Part shown: positions 23,401-34,878 of the stretch, in pieces
Position numbering within the stretch: position 1 is the stretch's first letter
Layout of the letters: every line of letters starts with the position of its first letter
Source of the DNA: Rhizophagus clarus
Lineage: Eukaryota; Glomeromycota; Glomeromycetes; Glomerales; Glomeraceae
DNA: 64,000 nucleotides
Assembly: GCA_015698045.1 (NCBI GenBank)
Contig: BLAL01000033.1
Coordinates: 151,225 to 215,224 of the forward strand
Reading direction: 5' to 3'
Notes under the pieces: generated by a model
The model's input: the letters and a program-made list of their open reading frames with translations, nothing else
Database searches by the model: none
What the model was told of the DNA's origin: nothing
Position numbers and translations under genes: made by a program

Positions 23401-23697
23401 ATCGACAGCATCAGATTACTTTGCATTAGAAGGGATCATCTCGAGCAGCGGCTCATACTCCATTGCATAATTATCGTCAACATTTGGCCTAACATTAGAA
23501 GGCCCAGCTTCTTGATCGTCACTAAAAATATTATTCGCATATGATTTATTATATTTTAACTTATGCGAAGCTTTCGTTATTGGATCCACCAACTTTCCAT
23601 TACATTCTTTACAGAAGCAGTGTACTTTAGTTCTTGTTCTTGTGGTCAAGTCGGTTATGCTTCTATCGGATTTGGCAATAGCTTGAGAGTTGGACAT
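20470..23697 (-). pseudogene. CACTA-like (Tnp2-type) transposase, decayed
   Basis: Read from 23697. The N-terminus has HCFCKECNGKLVDPITKASH, then an acidic Asp/Glu/Ser tract (23011-23300). Next are LDWFQPFINSQYS, CNLPQSERFKPHNI and PSPKEPKLHEINNYL, diagnostic of Tnp2-type CACTA transposases. ACYRCYK and VVDPMHCLFLG follow, then after a frameshift near 21850 the block to 21353. That block contains NLHLCLHICECAFDYGPLSSFW and FKRMNGILG, as in the DUF4218 region. The C-terminal part (20480-21255) ends with VKWYRPVQDH and CNVELWTDEF. Several frameshifts and stops make it non-functional. Neither inverted end was found, and the 3' limit near 20470 is approximate. Confidence 0.82.
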
Positions 23698-24490
23698 TTT
23701 TTTTTTTAATTTAGGAAAATTTTTTTTTTAATAAGTTAAATACATTATAACCAATCAAATTATAACACAATTACATGCATATCGGCTAATTGTTAAAATT
23801 GGGTATAATGATTTTGATCAATATTACACAATTTTAATTAGTAAAAAAAAACTTAGCAAACGCATCCTAAAAAAAAAATTTTCGGTCACCGTAATATATT
23901 ATTTCAGGTGAAGTAGGGTAATTTTCATGTTCACAACGTCTTTGCTGCCTAGAGTTCGACATTGAAGTAACAACTAACAAAATCTTTTTACGCGTTAAAA
24001 AAATAAGTTTGTACGGCAGATATACAATTAAAAAGATCTACTAATTAACTTGCGATTAAAAGCGAATTAAAAGCGAATTAAAAGCGGATTAATATTTAAT
24101 TATGCAAAATTGTAACACAGATTTTATTGCCATTGAAAATTTTTTCCAAAAATCACAATTGTATAGAATTAAATATTACATTACATTCAGTAATTCAAAA
24201 ATTATTATATGTACAAAGCGCACATTATCCATAAAAATCATTAACGCAGCCCATCAATTCATATGCGCTTTATATGCAAGAATAGCACTATTAAGAAAAA
24301 TGCATAAATTTGCAAAGAATTAAGAGTATGTACGCTGCACATATCCAATTTACATACATCACTGATTACAAGAAATAAAAGGACAATTTATCATTAATTG
24401 ATTATGTAGTTATATTTGCGAAATATATTTAAATACCCATTCTAAAACTTTCTTACCATTCTAACAACATTTTTATTAAAAAAAAAAAAA
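23698..24490. other. Spacer and presumed promoter of the trihelix gene
   Basis: The DNA is AT-rich. Short tandem AAAGCGAATTA copies lie at 24055-24090, and a TATA-like run (ATATATTTAAATACCC) near 24424 is about 65 bp upstream of the ATG at 24491. The frame at 24102-24323 has no recognisable domain and I do not call it a gene. Confidence 0.4.
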
Positions 24491-25172
24491 ATGGCAAATA
24501 ATCAAGTAATCCAAGTACTAAATCCGCATGAACCAGTTGCAGAGTGGCCTGATGATATTGCGTTAACATTGATCGAACAAAGACGAAGACACCATCAGCT
24601 GTTTGAAGATAATACTAACCATTCAGACCTTTGGACTCGAATTGCTAATTATATCCGTCATCACCATCAATATGAAATATCGGCTAGACAGTGCCAAGTG
24701 AAATGGTACTCTCTAAAACGCGGCTACAAAAATTTAAAAAGGCTGCTAAGTAGAGATCCGGATGCTGATGGATATGAATTAAGAAGTCCAAATTGGCACG
24801 ATCGTAAATTTTATGATGAACTTAGTGACGAATTTTGGCTTCGAAGTAGTGACTATATTTATATTTAATTAAATTTTTATAAAATTAGTTATTCATTTAT
24901 TTTTAGATTGATTTAGGTACGCTTATAGAAGATATAGAAGAAATAGGCGTAGTAGACGAAGTAATAGACGAAATAGATCTCGATCTCGTCATCATAGACG
25001 AGATAGTTCCTGTTCTATTTTAAGGAATCGTTGTAGACGATCATATTCTCGATCTCAATCTCATTCAAGAGATCATCATAGGCAACGATCACATTCTCGC
25101 TCTCGTTCTCATTCGAGAAATTATCGTAGACATCGTAGATGATATCGCTCTCTTTCAAGAAATAATCGTTAA
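24491..25172 (+). pseudogene. Trihelix (Myb/SANT-like) protein with Arg/Ser/His-rich tail, probably decayed
   Basis: Exon 1 begins at an ATG after an A-run and encodes a trihelix-type domain: WPDDIALTLIEQRRRHHQLF, then DLWTRIANYI, then ARQCQVKWYSLKRGYKNL, with the spaced Trp residues of the fold. The second exon (about 24906-25172) encodes an Arg/Ser/His-rich tail (RSYSRSQSHSRDHHRQ, RSHSRSRSHSR) with TGA stops at Arg positions. The exon 1/2 junction is uncertain; the only phase that fits needs a TGA that would be CGA before decay. Trihelix domains bind DNA. An intact relative is carried by the hAT element at 51284-52012, and both are followed by the same hairpin. Confidence 0.65.
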
Positions 25173-25350
25173 ATTTATTTTTTTTTATTAATTATTATTT
25201 TTATCTTATTTTTCTTTTTTTTGCAAGATTTCACACATATAAAATAATTCTATTATGATAATAAAAATATAATATATTTTATCAAACTTAATTTTCAAAT
25301 TTCGTGATAATTGATAACGTTGGGACATTAACCATTTTTTTGGGATGCGA

Positions 25351-25426
25351 ATTGGTACTGATATCCACGTCGTGCATCCTGGGAGCTATATTCAAAAAAA
25401 AAATTTGTTGCGATCAAGTACCAAAT
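25351..25426. other. Conserved hairpin downstream of the trihelix gene, copy 1
   Basis: The arms ATTGGTACT (25351-) and AGTACCAAAT (to 25426) pair almost perfectly around a 55-60 nt loop containing GTCGTGCATCCTGG. A related hairpin at 51151-51219, in the opposite orientation, follows the hAT-borne trihelix gene. There the arms read ATTGATACT and AGTATCAAT, so one G-C pair is replaced by A-T on both sides. The role is unknown: it could be a transposon end, an RNA 3' structure or a small non-coding element. Confidence 0.6.
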
Positions 25427-25521
25427 TAGTAATAAAAAAGTAAAGATATTAAAATATGATGCTTTATTTATTCGCTCGAATAAAATCGAACAAAAATTGG
25501 TTAAAAGAAATTTAAATTTAT

Positions 25522-26021
25522 TTATTTTCTATATTTTTGCCATCTATTAATTTCATTATCTAATTTTTTTCCTACGTCTATTATTTGTTTTAATTTTTGT
25601 TGATATAAATCAACAGCAAGTGATTTTTGTCATTTTAGACGTGTAATTTCTAAAATAAATGTTAATAATAGTAAATTAAGAATAAAATTAAGTAATTTAT
25701 TGAAATTTATACCTTTATTTTTATTTTCAACTGTTTTATCGATCTAAACTAATTTTTTGAATTAGAAACCAGATATACAACCGAATACAATAATCCATAA
25801 CAAAAAGCCTTTATAAAAAAATCCTCCAAAAAAAGTAAAAATAAAAACAATATATAAGAAAGAAAAATTATAAAAAATTATCTATCTAAAAAGATCTGAA
25901 AAACTACAGGCAGACCAAGTAACCACTCTAGGCGGTTCGAGTGTCCACTCACCTTTTTTCTTTTTGAAAAGGATTTATCTTTTCGCTCCTGTAATTTATT
26001 TTCACTTCTTTTATGAACCAT
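25522..26021 (-). pseudogene. Small Lys-rich basic protein, three exons, one stop
   Basis: Exon 1 (from 26021) reads MVHKRSENKLQERKDKSFSK and ends at a GTGAGT donor near 25953. A short middle exon (IDKTVENKNK, near 25715-25745) and a last exon (about 25522-25645) follow. The last exon contains DLYQQKLKQIIDVGKKLDNE, likely a coiled coil. A TGA near 25629 interrupts it. The product would be about 75 residues. I do not recognise the family. It faces the trihelix gene tail to tail, with the hairpin between them. Confidence 0.45.
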
Positions 26022-27021
26022 TTTGATAAAATAAGAAAAATTGTTTTTTTTTTTCACAAGAAACATTGAAGGATTACATCCTAAATCCTAATATAACACT
26101 CAACATGTGCACCACTTCCTTTTTATGATAATACCACCACCAAAGTTATATCTAGCAAAAAATTAGGATTAGGGTATAGATCGGCGTATATGATTTAATA
26201 CGTTGGGCGCAGTTTGTTATTATCACGTGAATAGAGATGCTAGAGATGCATAATTGCAAGGACGCGCCAGAATGCCTAATTTGAAATTTTCCCGTGAGAA
26301 CATGGTATATTTGTATATGTTCCCCACGCTTTCTTTCTTTTCTTCACGCTTTCTTTTGCTTTCTTTCTTTCCCCATGTTTTCTTTTCTTCACGTTTAGTA
26401 TGATGTAATAAATTTTCGTTGTTGCTTTTCGTTAAATATTTGACGATATTTATATTGCTTTTCGTTCATATCACAACAGCTTCGACAATATCTTTATCGC
26501 TTTTCGTTCACATCACAAACAACTTTTTTATCGCTTTTTCGTTCACATCACAAACAGCTTCGACAATATTTTTTTATCGCTTTTTCGTTCACATCACAAA
26601 CAGCTTCGAAATATTTTTTATCGCTTTTTCGTCACGTCACAAACAGCTTTGACAATATATTTTATCGCTTTTTCGTTCACATCACATCACATACAACTTG
26701 AACTTTGACAATATTTTTTATCATTTTTTCGTTCACATTACATATAACTTTGACAGTATTTATCACTTTTCGTTCACATCACTTTTCGGAAAAACTTACT
26801 TCCATAAGTATAATTTTGAATATGATATCATTTATTAATATATATAGATTAATGATATATTTTAATTAATTGATTATTGATTGGTTGATAGCGATATAAT
26901 ATAATTAATTAATATTTTTATTGTTCATTTTAATTAGGTGATTAACGAGGCTAATAATCAGATGATTCCAAATATGTATATAAGAGACTTTTATCTCTTG
27001 TTCGATCTTTAATAATACCAT
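26022..27021. repeat. Spacer with a 40-45 bp minisatellite (about 26420-26790)
   Basis: Roughly eight copies of TTTATCGCTTTTTCGTTCAC-ATCACAAACAGCTTCGACAATAT lie in tandem with small indels. Upstream, 26320-26395 has a CTTTCTTTCTTTTCTTCACG tract. A TATA-like ATGTATATAAGAG near 26974 lies about 45 bp upstream of the next gene's ATG (27022). Frames crossing the minisatellite are by-products of the repeat. Confidence 0.7.
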
Positions 27022-29493
27022 AATGAAAAAATACAAATCTTTAAATTTAAACCTGATCTCTCAGGATGTTTCTGTTCCTCATCATAATAGATCTCAACAA
27101 GAATCAGATTCCCATTCCCATCATTGTTGACGTCCTTATCATCGTTCCCAATCAAGACATTCGTATAATTGTTTTTAATCAAAACATTCGCATCATCGTT
27201 TCTAATCCTGATGTCCTTATCATCGTTCCCAATCTTGACATTCGTATCATCGTTCCCAATCCTGATGTTCGCATCATCGTTCCCAATCTCGACGTTCGCA
27301 TAATCATTCCCAATCTCGACATTCGTATTATTGTTCCCAATCCCAACATTCGCATCATCGTTCCCAATCTCGACGTTCACATAATCATTCCCAATCTTGA
27401 CATTTGCATCATCGTTCCCAATCCCAACGTTCGTATCATCATTCCCGATCTCGACATTCGCATAATCATTCCCAATCTCAATGTTCGCATAATCATTCCC
27501 AATCTTGACATTCTCATAATCGTTTCCAATCCCATTCTCGTTCTCTTTCTCCTGGATACCGTCCTCGATCTCGCAATTCTTATCATCGATCCACTATGTT
27601 TCTAATGATCAAATGATAATCCTCTCTTCTTCAGATTCATCCCCACAAAACAGAGGGAGATCATTAACGAAAAGTAATATTATTTTAAATTAGTGTTAAT
27701 TATATTTCATATGACTTATACCGATTTAATATTAAAAATTATAGGAACATCATCTCATATGTCTTTAACATTAAGTTCAACTGCTCCGGACCCAAATAGC
27801 GGTATTGCTGCTCTCACACGCTTATTCTGGCTTAAATGTAAAAATTTTCGTGCTAAAATGATTTATATTAATTACTGACTTTTAATAGGTGACGCTAAAA
27901 GTAAGGAAATCCAGGATTTGAAAGGTGCAATCTCAAATCTCACGCAACATTTAGAAAATCTATCTAAGGGTACCAACTCTAATAAAATGTTGTCGCCTGT
28001 TTTTATGAGTAAGGAACAAAAACGTGAATTAGCATCCATATCAAAAAATTATAAGAAGACATTTCACGTAAATATACATCTTTATTAAAAATTTATCTTT
28101 ATTAAATATAAATTGATATTTGATCATTTTAATGATCTTTTATTAATAACTAGGATGAAGTGATCCATATTTTAAATAATATAAATCTGTCGCTTCAATT
28201 CGACGTATCTAAAACTTACAGCAATCAGAAAAAAGCGATGAATAAGAAGCTTTTGCCGGCAGTAAAATCTGCAATGAACCCTTCCATTCAAGCATATGAT
28301 GTAGAGATATTAAAAATCATTAAACAATTACATAAATCGCACTGAGAGATGTGAAAATTGAAACAAGATTGTAGAGCGGAAGAGCATATTAGAAGGCAAC
28401 ATATGAATTCAAGAAATGAGCAGGTATAAATTTTAATTATTTGAAATAAAACGTACACAATTAATTAATTTTAATTTACTGTACTTCATTAGAAGATGTC
28501 TCGGCGCAGGAGAGGATTGCAACATATAATATCGATACGAGATAACCTTTTATATGAATGTCATCCTGAGAATTTGACTTGGGAATCCTATATGAAAGAT
28601 TGCGAGAAGGCGTTAAATACGTCAGATCTTCATTCAGATGAATGGTCATCTGATGATGAAGAATTGGCGAAAGAAGAACGTGATAAAAAAATAAGATCAA
28701 AATGATTAGCCAGCACCAATTCAATAATAAAAGTATATGATAAAAAGTGGCGATCGTCTAGGGTATGTAAAGTTGTGAAGTTAATTAATTAATATAACAT
28801 TTATACATAATAAACTACAAATTTTTATAGATTAAACAAATCTTATCCTGGGCGGAAGAAATTGGGATAAGCATCAGAACAGGATTAAGTCGTAAATGTT
28901 ACCGCTCGGATAATATTGTTGATAATAAAAGTAAGCCCAATGAAGATATGCTGGGCTGGTGGATTTCCTCAAGGTGGGTTGCACAAGAATCAGACGAAGA
29001 TGACGACGATGAGGATGATAATGACGAACTAAACGATGGTGATAACAATATCGGTGGTGGTGATAACGATGGCAATGTTGGTGGTGATAACGATGACGAT
29101 GACGATGTTGGTGGTGGTAATAAAGATAACGATAACGATGTTGGTGGTGGTAATAAAGATAACGATAACGATGTTGGTGGTAGTAATAAAGATAATAATA
29201 ACGATGTTGGTGGTAGTAATAAAGATAACGATAACGATGTTGGTGGTGGTAATAAAGATAACGATAACGATGTTGGTGGTGGTAATAAAGATAACGATAT
29301 CGATATCGATATCGAAAAGGATGACAACGGTAATAACAATGATGTTGTTAATGCTAGAAAGAATAGTTTGGATGGACCTTTTTACTTATTTGTGCTGGAT
29401 AGTATTAAGAAAGGAAGTACAACGTCAATTTCATCAAATACTAGTAAGCATTTGTCAAAGACTAGGAAGCGTTCAATATTTTCTTGTCATTAG
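27022..29493 (+). pseudogene. His/Ser/Arg-rich repeat protein, heavily stop-riddled
   Basis: The ATG at 27022 opens MKKYKSLNLNLISQDVS, then a roughly 480-bp repeat whose 27-30 bp unit encodes HSHHRSQSRR-type peptide. This frame is broken many times by TGA and TAA at positions where the unit encodes Arg (CGA) or Gln (CAA). Later exons (about 27740-28070, 28153-28423, 28490-28760, 28830-29493) encode NINLSLQFDVSKTYS, WESYMKDCEKALNTSDLHSD and EDMLGWWISSRW. They are followed by a 33-36 bp Gly/Asp/Asn repeat (29050-29310). The C-terminal exons are less damaged. It looks like a serine/arginine-type low-complexity domain fused to an unknown conserved region. Function is unknown; splice sites after 27600 are approximate. 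Confidence 0.55.
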
Positions 29494-29510
29494 GTAATAC
29501 ATTTATACAT

Positions 29511-29660
29511 AAATAATCGTATAATATTAGTAATAATAACAATAATATTAGTAATAATAACAATAATATTAGTAATAATAACAATAATATTAGTAATAAT
29601 AACAATAATATAGCAATAATATGTAGTATTGATATGGTAATAATATAGTAGTAATAAATA
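29511..29660. repeat. AAT/AAC-rich microsatellite
   Basis: The unit AATATTAGTAATAATAACA repeats about five times, then decays into AAT triplets. Confidence 0.85.
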
Positions 29661-31341
29661 ATAAAAAAATTTATATATAAATAATATATTCTATAATTGT
29701 TCATATTAAACGTAATTAAAAATCAAAATGAAAATAGAGACTCTGGTTAATACGAAATAAAAACTGGCATTGGTTATTAGAAATTTGCTTATATCGATAA
29801 TAAAATTGTCATTCCTATTTGAAGATTAATATATGTCGGTGTTAAAATTGTCATTTTTTATTTGAACGATTATTGTATATCAGTTTTAAAATCAGCATTT
29901 TTTTGAGAGAAACGGCATTGGTTGTTTGACCGTCGGCAGTCTGATTTTGGATGATTTATGGTAAGAATCAGTACGGAAATTTAAAAATTGGTGTTCCTAT
30001 TTTTTTTTATCAAAAAAAGGGAATTCTGATTTTTTGCTTTTCGCGCCATAAAATCGGCGGGAAAAAGCCACAAATTGGACAAATAGCAAAATATCGGCAG
30101 TCTGATTTTTGACCGATTTTTACTTATTTGACATGTGAATGCACCTAAAGTTAATAGCATTCATCCATTTAATTAATTATTTAAATTATGAATTTCTTTT
30201 TTTATTGATTTATTTATGAATTCAATAAATTTAAATAAAAAAAAAATAAAATAATTATTTTGTTTTTAATTTTTTGCATTTGAAATAATAAAATAACATT
30301 AATTAAAATATTCTAACCAATAAAAAAAAAAGTAAAAACAAAAATAAATAAATCAAAACAATCCTTTTAAAAATTCTCGTATTCCAATCTATGAAAGAAG
30401 AAAAATAACAAGGAATAAATATTAGTAGCATTTAGACAAAGAAAAGCAAAAACTCTTCTAACTTACAAATTCAAAATCCACGTATCCATAAAAGAGTCCA
30501 GAAGGCGTTTCTGAAAAAAAAATGAAAGGTAAATAAAACAAGAAAAAAAAAGCGAAGTTCTTTCCTCCAACTTATAAATTCGAAGCCTGAATTCCAAAAA
30601 ACCAATATTACCATTATCATAGCTACCACAATTTAGCCAAAATAACGACCATTAACCCATATCACCATTATAAATTATAACTGTTCAAGAAATTTTTTGA
30701 ATAATATTGGTCATTTATACCTTTGCGTTCATTATGTTGCGTTATCCTGTTGTTTGTATAACTGTCATTAGAAGGATGACAAGTATTATATATAAACTTG
30801 TATAACTTGAATTTATTTCAGCTTTTTTCTAAAATTCAAAATAATAAAAATTAATTTTTTTTAAAAAAAAAACTTTTTTTTCATATATTAGCAGAGAAAA
30901 AAATAAAATGGAAGAGAAACTTACTTCCTGAAAGTTCTGCCCAAAACCCTATCGCTATATAAAAAAAAATTGAGGTTAGTAAGAATATGAAACAAAAAAA
31001 AATTAATTAAATAATGTCCCTAAACGAAATATACAAAAAATTTTCCGTTCCCTTACCTTTCATTTACAGGAGCCCATTTTGTTTCTAAAATGTATTTCTA
31101 AAAAAATAATAAATCATTAATAATATTCCTTCTCCTTTCTTTTCGCTTCCAGGGATCTATTTAATCTTCAAGAAGTGTTCTTATAGAAAAAAAATTGGTT
31201 AAAAAAAATGTTAAAAGTGATGTTCTTAATGAAATAAACGAAAAAACAAAATCCCTTTTCTTTACCTTTAGTCTACCTTATTTGGCCTGTTTTTATAGAA
31301 ATAAAAAATAATAATAAATATAAAAGATCAACCCTTCTAAG
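29661..31341. other. Decayed repeat DNA, no gene
   Basis: 29780-30135 contains diverged repeats (AAATTGTCATTCCTATTT, CGGCAGTCTGATTTT, GACCGATTTTTACTTATTTG) related to the tail repeats of the hAT element near 18200-18590. The remainder is A/T homopolymer-rich. I see no coding frame or RNA gene. Confidence 0.45.
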
Positions 31342-31809
31342 TACATCAGAAAATTTTTTTAGGGGATATATATTGATGGATAGGTCACATGATATATATC
31401 GATAATAATCGGACTCATCGAGTAGTATCGATGTGGGTAAATGATGACAAATTATCAGAATTTAACTAAAATGACAAATATTGATAGAGATGTATATTGA
31501 TGGAAAGGTCACATGATATCTATTGATAATAATCAGACTCGTCAAGTAGTATCGATACGGAAAAGATGATTACTTATCAGAATTAAGCCTAAACGATAAA
31601 AGTCGAGAAAATTTCATATGATAAAAATCAAGAAAATTCAAACGATAAATATTGAAAATATTCATTGCGATTACTAACGTAAATTTATTTATTTATTTAT
31701 AATAATAAAATTCATAATAAAATTCATAATGATAATAATTATAATTAATTATAAAATATTAATATGCTACCTTAAAATAAAACATCACTTTCCAACCTAT
31801 AAATAATTG

Positions 31810-33622
31810 CTAATCATCATAAAACAAATCGTCATGCAACGTCATTAATGTATCATCACCTCTGAGAATTACATCTGTTTCCTCCTCCTCTTCAAAAGAG
31901 CCTGTTTTCAGGATTTCTAGAACTTCTTCCCTCAATATCTCCTGCGCGTTATGTATAGTAAAACCTTCTTTTTTTTCGAATAAATCCTAATAAAGTATTA
32001 ATTTAAATTTTATCTAACTGAATAGATTTCAAATTATATAAATTGGTTTAAATAACAGCCACATACCTTAAATTTCCAATATCGTCATTCTAGAAGTTTT
32101 TTCCCGCACTCTATGTCAGGGTAGCTAGGATTCAATACTATATCTCATATCGCTGACGTATAAATATAGATATTCTGAAATGACTCGTCGGTATCAGATA
32201 TTGCGGGAAATGCAAGTTTTGTTATATTTTTGATTACATTATCGTTATCATCATATAACTTATTATAACACTCTTTAACTTGTGGTAAATTTTTCCAGCT
32301 CGTTATATCTTGCGGGCTTTTTCATTTATTACCACTTATTGATTGTAGACCGAATTCCTTAAAAATAGCACTTTTCACTGCTGCAATGTGTACTCCTCTC
32401 ATATCTTTCATTTTTCACATGAGCTATAAAAAAAAATAAAAAATCCATAATGATAATCAAAAAATTTAAATTAAACACAACAGTTATGATTACAATTATT
32501 AATGATAATCACCATAGAATGATGGCGTCCTGAAAATGTGTTCGTCTACTCTCTATAGCCTACTTCACGAAGATAATCAGGATGATATTGATTTAGCTAA
32601 TTTTTGAGCTCCAACTTAAAATTTTCAAAGGTAGGCCACATATTGTCCGGAAAGGATTTATTGCACACTGAGTTATAACCTTCCTATATTAGTGTGTGAT
32701 AATAAATAATTGTAATTATGTTGTGATTTGGTGACGAATGTTATAAGAGAGAATAGCACCAGGTTTTCGTTAAAAACTTACATTGAAGACCTTTTCGCTT
32801 AGGTCAATTTTTTTCTTTTTCTCATTTTGCAACTTAATCTGGTTTTGGATCCATCCGACTTTCTCAAGCGTCTCTTTATGTAATTCATATAGAGCTCGTA
32901 TTTTCTACCTTGTTTTATAAGCATGTCCTCGCAACTTTTTCTGCTTTTAGGAGGTTGGACATTGATCTCCAGTGTTTCTTCTGCAGTTGTAGTTGACGAG
33001 CTTCTTCCATGCTCAACAGCTAGCGTGGTCGGCCTACTGCATCATACATTTTCTCTATTTGTTTCCGGTATAAGCGTTCTGAAATGTTCATTATCAGCTG
33101 ACGTTAATGTATTAACCCAGTAAATTGTATTAGGTGTAATAGATGTAAACTGAAATGAAATGTCGACAATTTTCGAGTCTGAAAATTATCACTTACTTTG
33201 CTTTGATTGTCTGCCGTATGTTTTGAGTTGTTTAGAAATATATTCCTTTATCCTTCGAGTGTTATCTAAAAAATAAATGATTGATTATGAAAGGTTTATT
33301 AACATAATATCTAACAAATCATAATAAATATATATGGATCATTACCTTCTGCTAGTGGTGTAGTTTGCGAAGATTCCGCTACTACTTCCATTTCTTCTTG
33401 ATCACTATCTGATCCCTAGTTACTAGTATCTGATTTTTTGGCTGTCTCTTTAGCTTGTGAACTAATAGTATCTGATTCTTTAGCAGGCTCTTTAGCTTGC
33501 GAAGTATCTTTCCGCTTTACAATTTTTCTTGGGCCTTCTTGTTCATTATTATATTCGTTATTTGATTCCCGAGACTGTTTATCTTTGTTAGCTCTAGTGG
33601 AATATTTTCGTTTTTTTGGCAT
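31810..33622 (-). pseudogene. Accessory gene of the Plavaka-like element, copy 2
   Basis: The start (33620-33622), MPKKRKYS opening, exon order and stop match copy 1. It has CAA at 32827-32829 where copy 1 has TAA. Its own lesions include a TAG in the first exon near 33417. Small differences near 32095-32160 and a disturbed first codon region of exon 5 also suggest decay. The fourth intron here is intact and short (about 85 bp), confirming the splice sites inferred in copy 1. Confidence 0.68.
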
Positions 33623-34878
33623 TTTTTTAAAAAAGGTTTGAAACAAATTAGTAAAAAAAGAAAGATATAAATGGTTAGACTAAAGAAGAGCGAAGAAAAA
33701 TTTAGTATAAAGTGGAAAAAGGAGCGAACGAAAAAGGATTGAAGAAGAAGCAGATGAAAAAGGATTGAAGAAGATTTGAATGTAAAATCAGAGATAAAAA
33801 AAGTTTAAAAAAAAGGTTGGAAAAGTATCCTATATATAAACTTTTCTAAAGTTTGATAAACTATTTAGATCAGTAAAACTTGATGTGATGCGTAAATAAT
33901 TATAATGCATACTAATTAAATTATTATAGCGATGCGTTATTAATTGTAATGCATAATTAAAATATTATAACGATGCATATTAGTTAATTGTACTCAAAAT
34001 TAAATGGATTAAACAAGGGATATTAGTTAATTGTACTCAAAATTAAATGGATTAAACAAGGGATATTAGTTAATTGTACTCAAAATTAAATGGATTAAAC
34101 AAGGGATAATGACGCATATTAGTTAATTGTACTCAAAATTAAATGGATTAAACAAGGGATAACGACACATATTAGTTAATTATACTCAAAATTAAATGGA
34201 TTAAACAAGGGATAATGACGTATATTAGTTAATTGTACTTTAAAATTAAATAAATTCGAGGGATAACAATGTATATTAGTTAATTGTAAATAAATTCGAG
34301 GGATAACAATGCATATTAATTATTTGTAAATAAATTTGAGAGATACGGTAACAATGCACATTAGTGTTAATTGTACTCTAAAATTAAATAAATTCGAGGG
34401 ATAACAATGTATATTAGTTAATTGTAAATAAATTTGAGGGATAACGATGCATATTAATTATTTGTAAATAAATTCGAGGGATACAGTAACAATGCACATT
34501 AGTTAACTGAAGATATCCAATCATAGTAGTAAATGGTATCGATCTCTTTCAATTACTCAAAATTAAATAAATTATTTGAAAATTTAACAATACAAAACAA
34601 TACAATTAATCGAGATATAACGATGCATATTTAATTGTTGTACTCAAAAATTAAATAGATCAATAATACAATTAAGAAAAGTCTAAAAATATCTGTATTG
34701 TTTACTAATAAAACTGATCGTCGTCTACTACTAGTAAAGCTGAAATAATGAAATATATATATTACATCATTTTTTGGTTTTGTTCAGGCAATAAATTCTG
34801 TTTTTACTAGTTTTGTTCAGGCAACAAATTCACTTTCATAAAATTTGGTTCTGTTCACTATCGCTAAAATCACTCAAA
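33623..34878. promoter_or_regulatory. Divergent promoter region of copy 2 with expanded repeats
   Basis: This equals 3869-4898 inverted. The GGATATTAGTTAATTGTACTC and AAATTAAATGGATTAAACAA units are repeated more often (33960-34230) than in copy 1, and the TTCGAGGGATAACAATG units recur at 34250-34500. Repeat number therefore differs between copies. Confidence 0.6.

Noticed and set aside
26420..26790. CRISPR-like regularly spaced repeats
   Set aside because: The repeat units abut with no unique spacers, and the genome is clearly eukaryotic; it is a minisatellite.
27066..27605. Long plus-strand frame of Ile/Val-Pro-Asn repeats
   Set aside because: It is an alternative frame of the His/Ser/Arg minisatellite; the peptide is a product of the repeat unit and has no start context or domain.
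28899..29339. Minus-strand Ser/Leu/Pro-rich frame
   Set aside because: Antisense of the Gly/Asp/Asn repeat in the gene read on plus; no domain and no partner exons.
30140..31341. Several TTTACAG / TACCTTT splice-like motifs suggesting exons
   Set aside because: No open frame of useful length connects them and no domain is readable.
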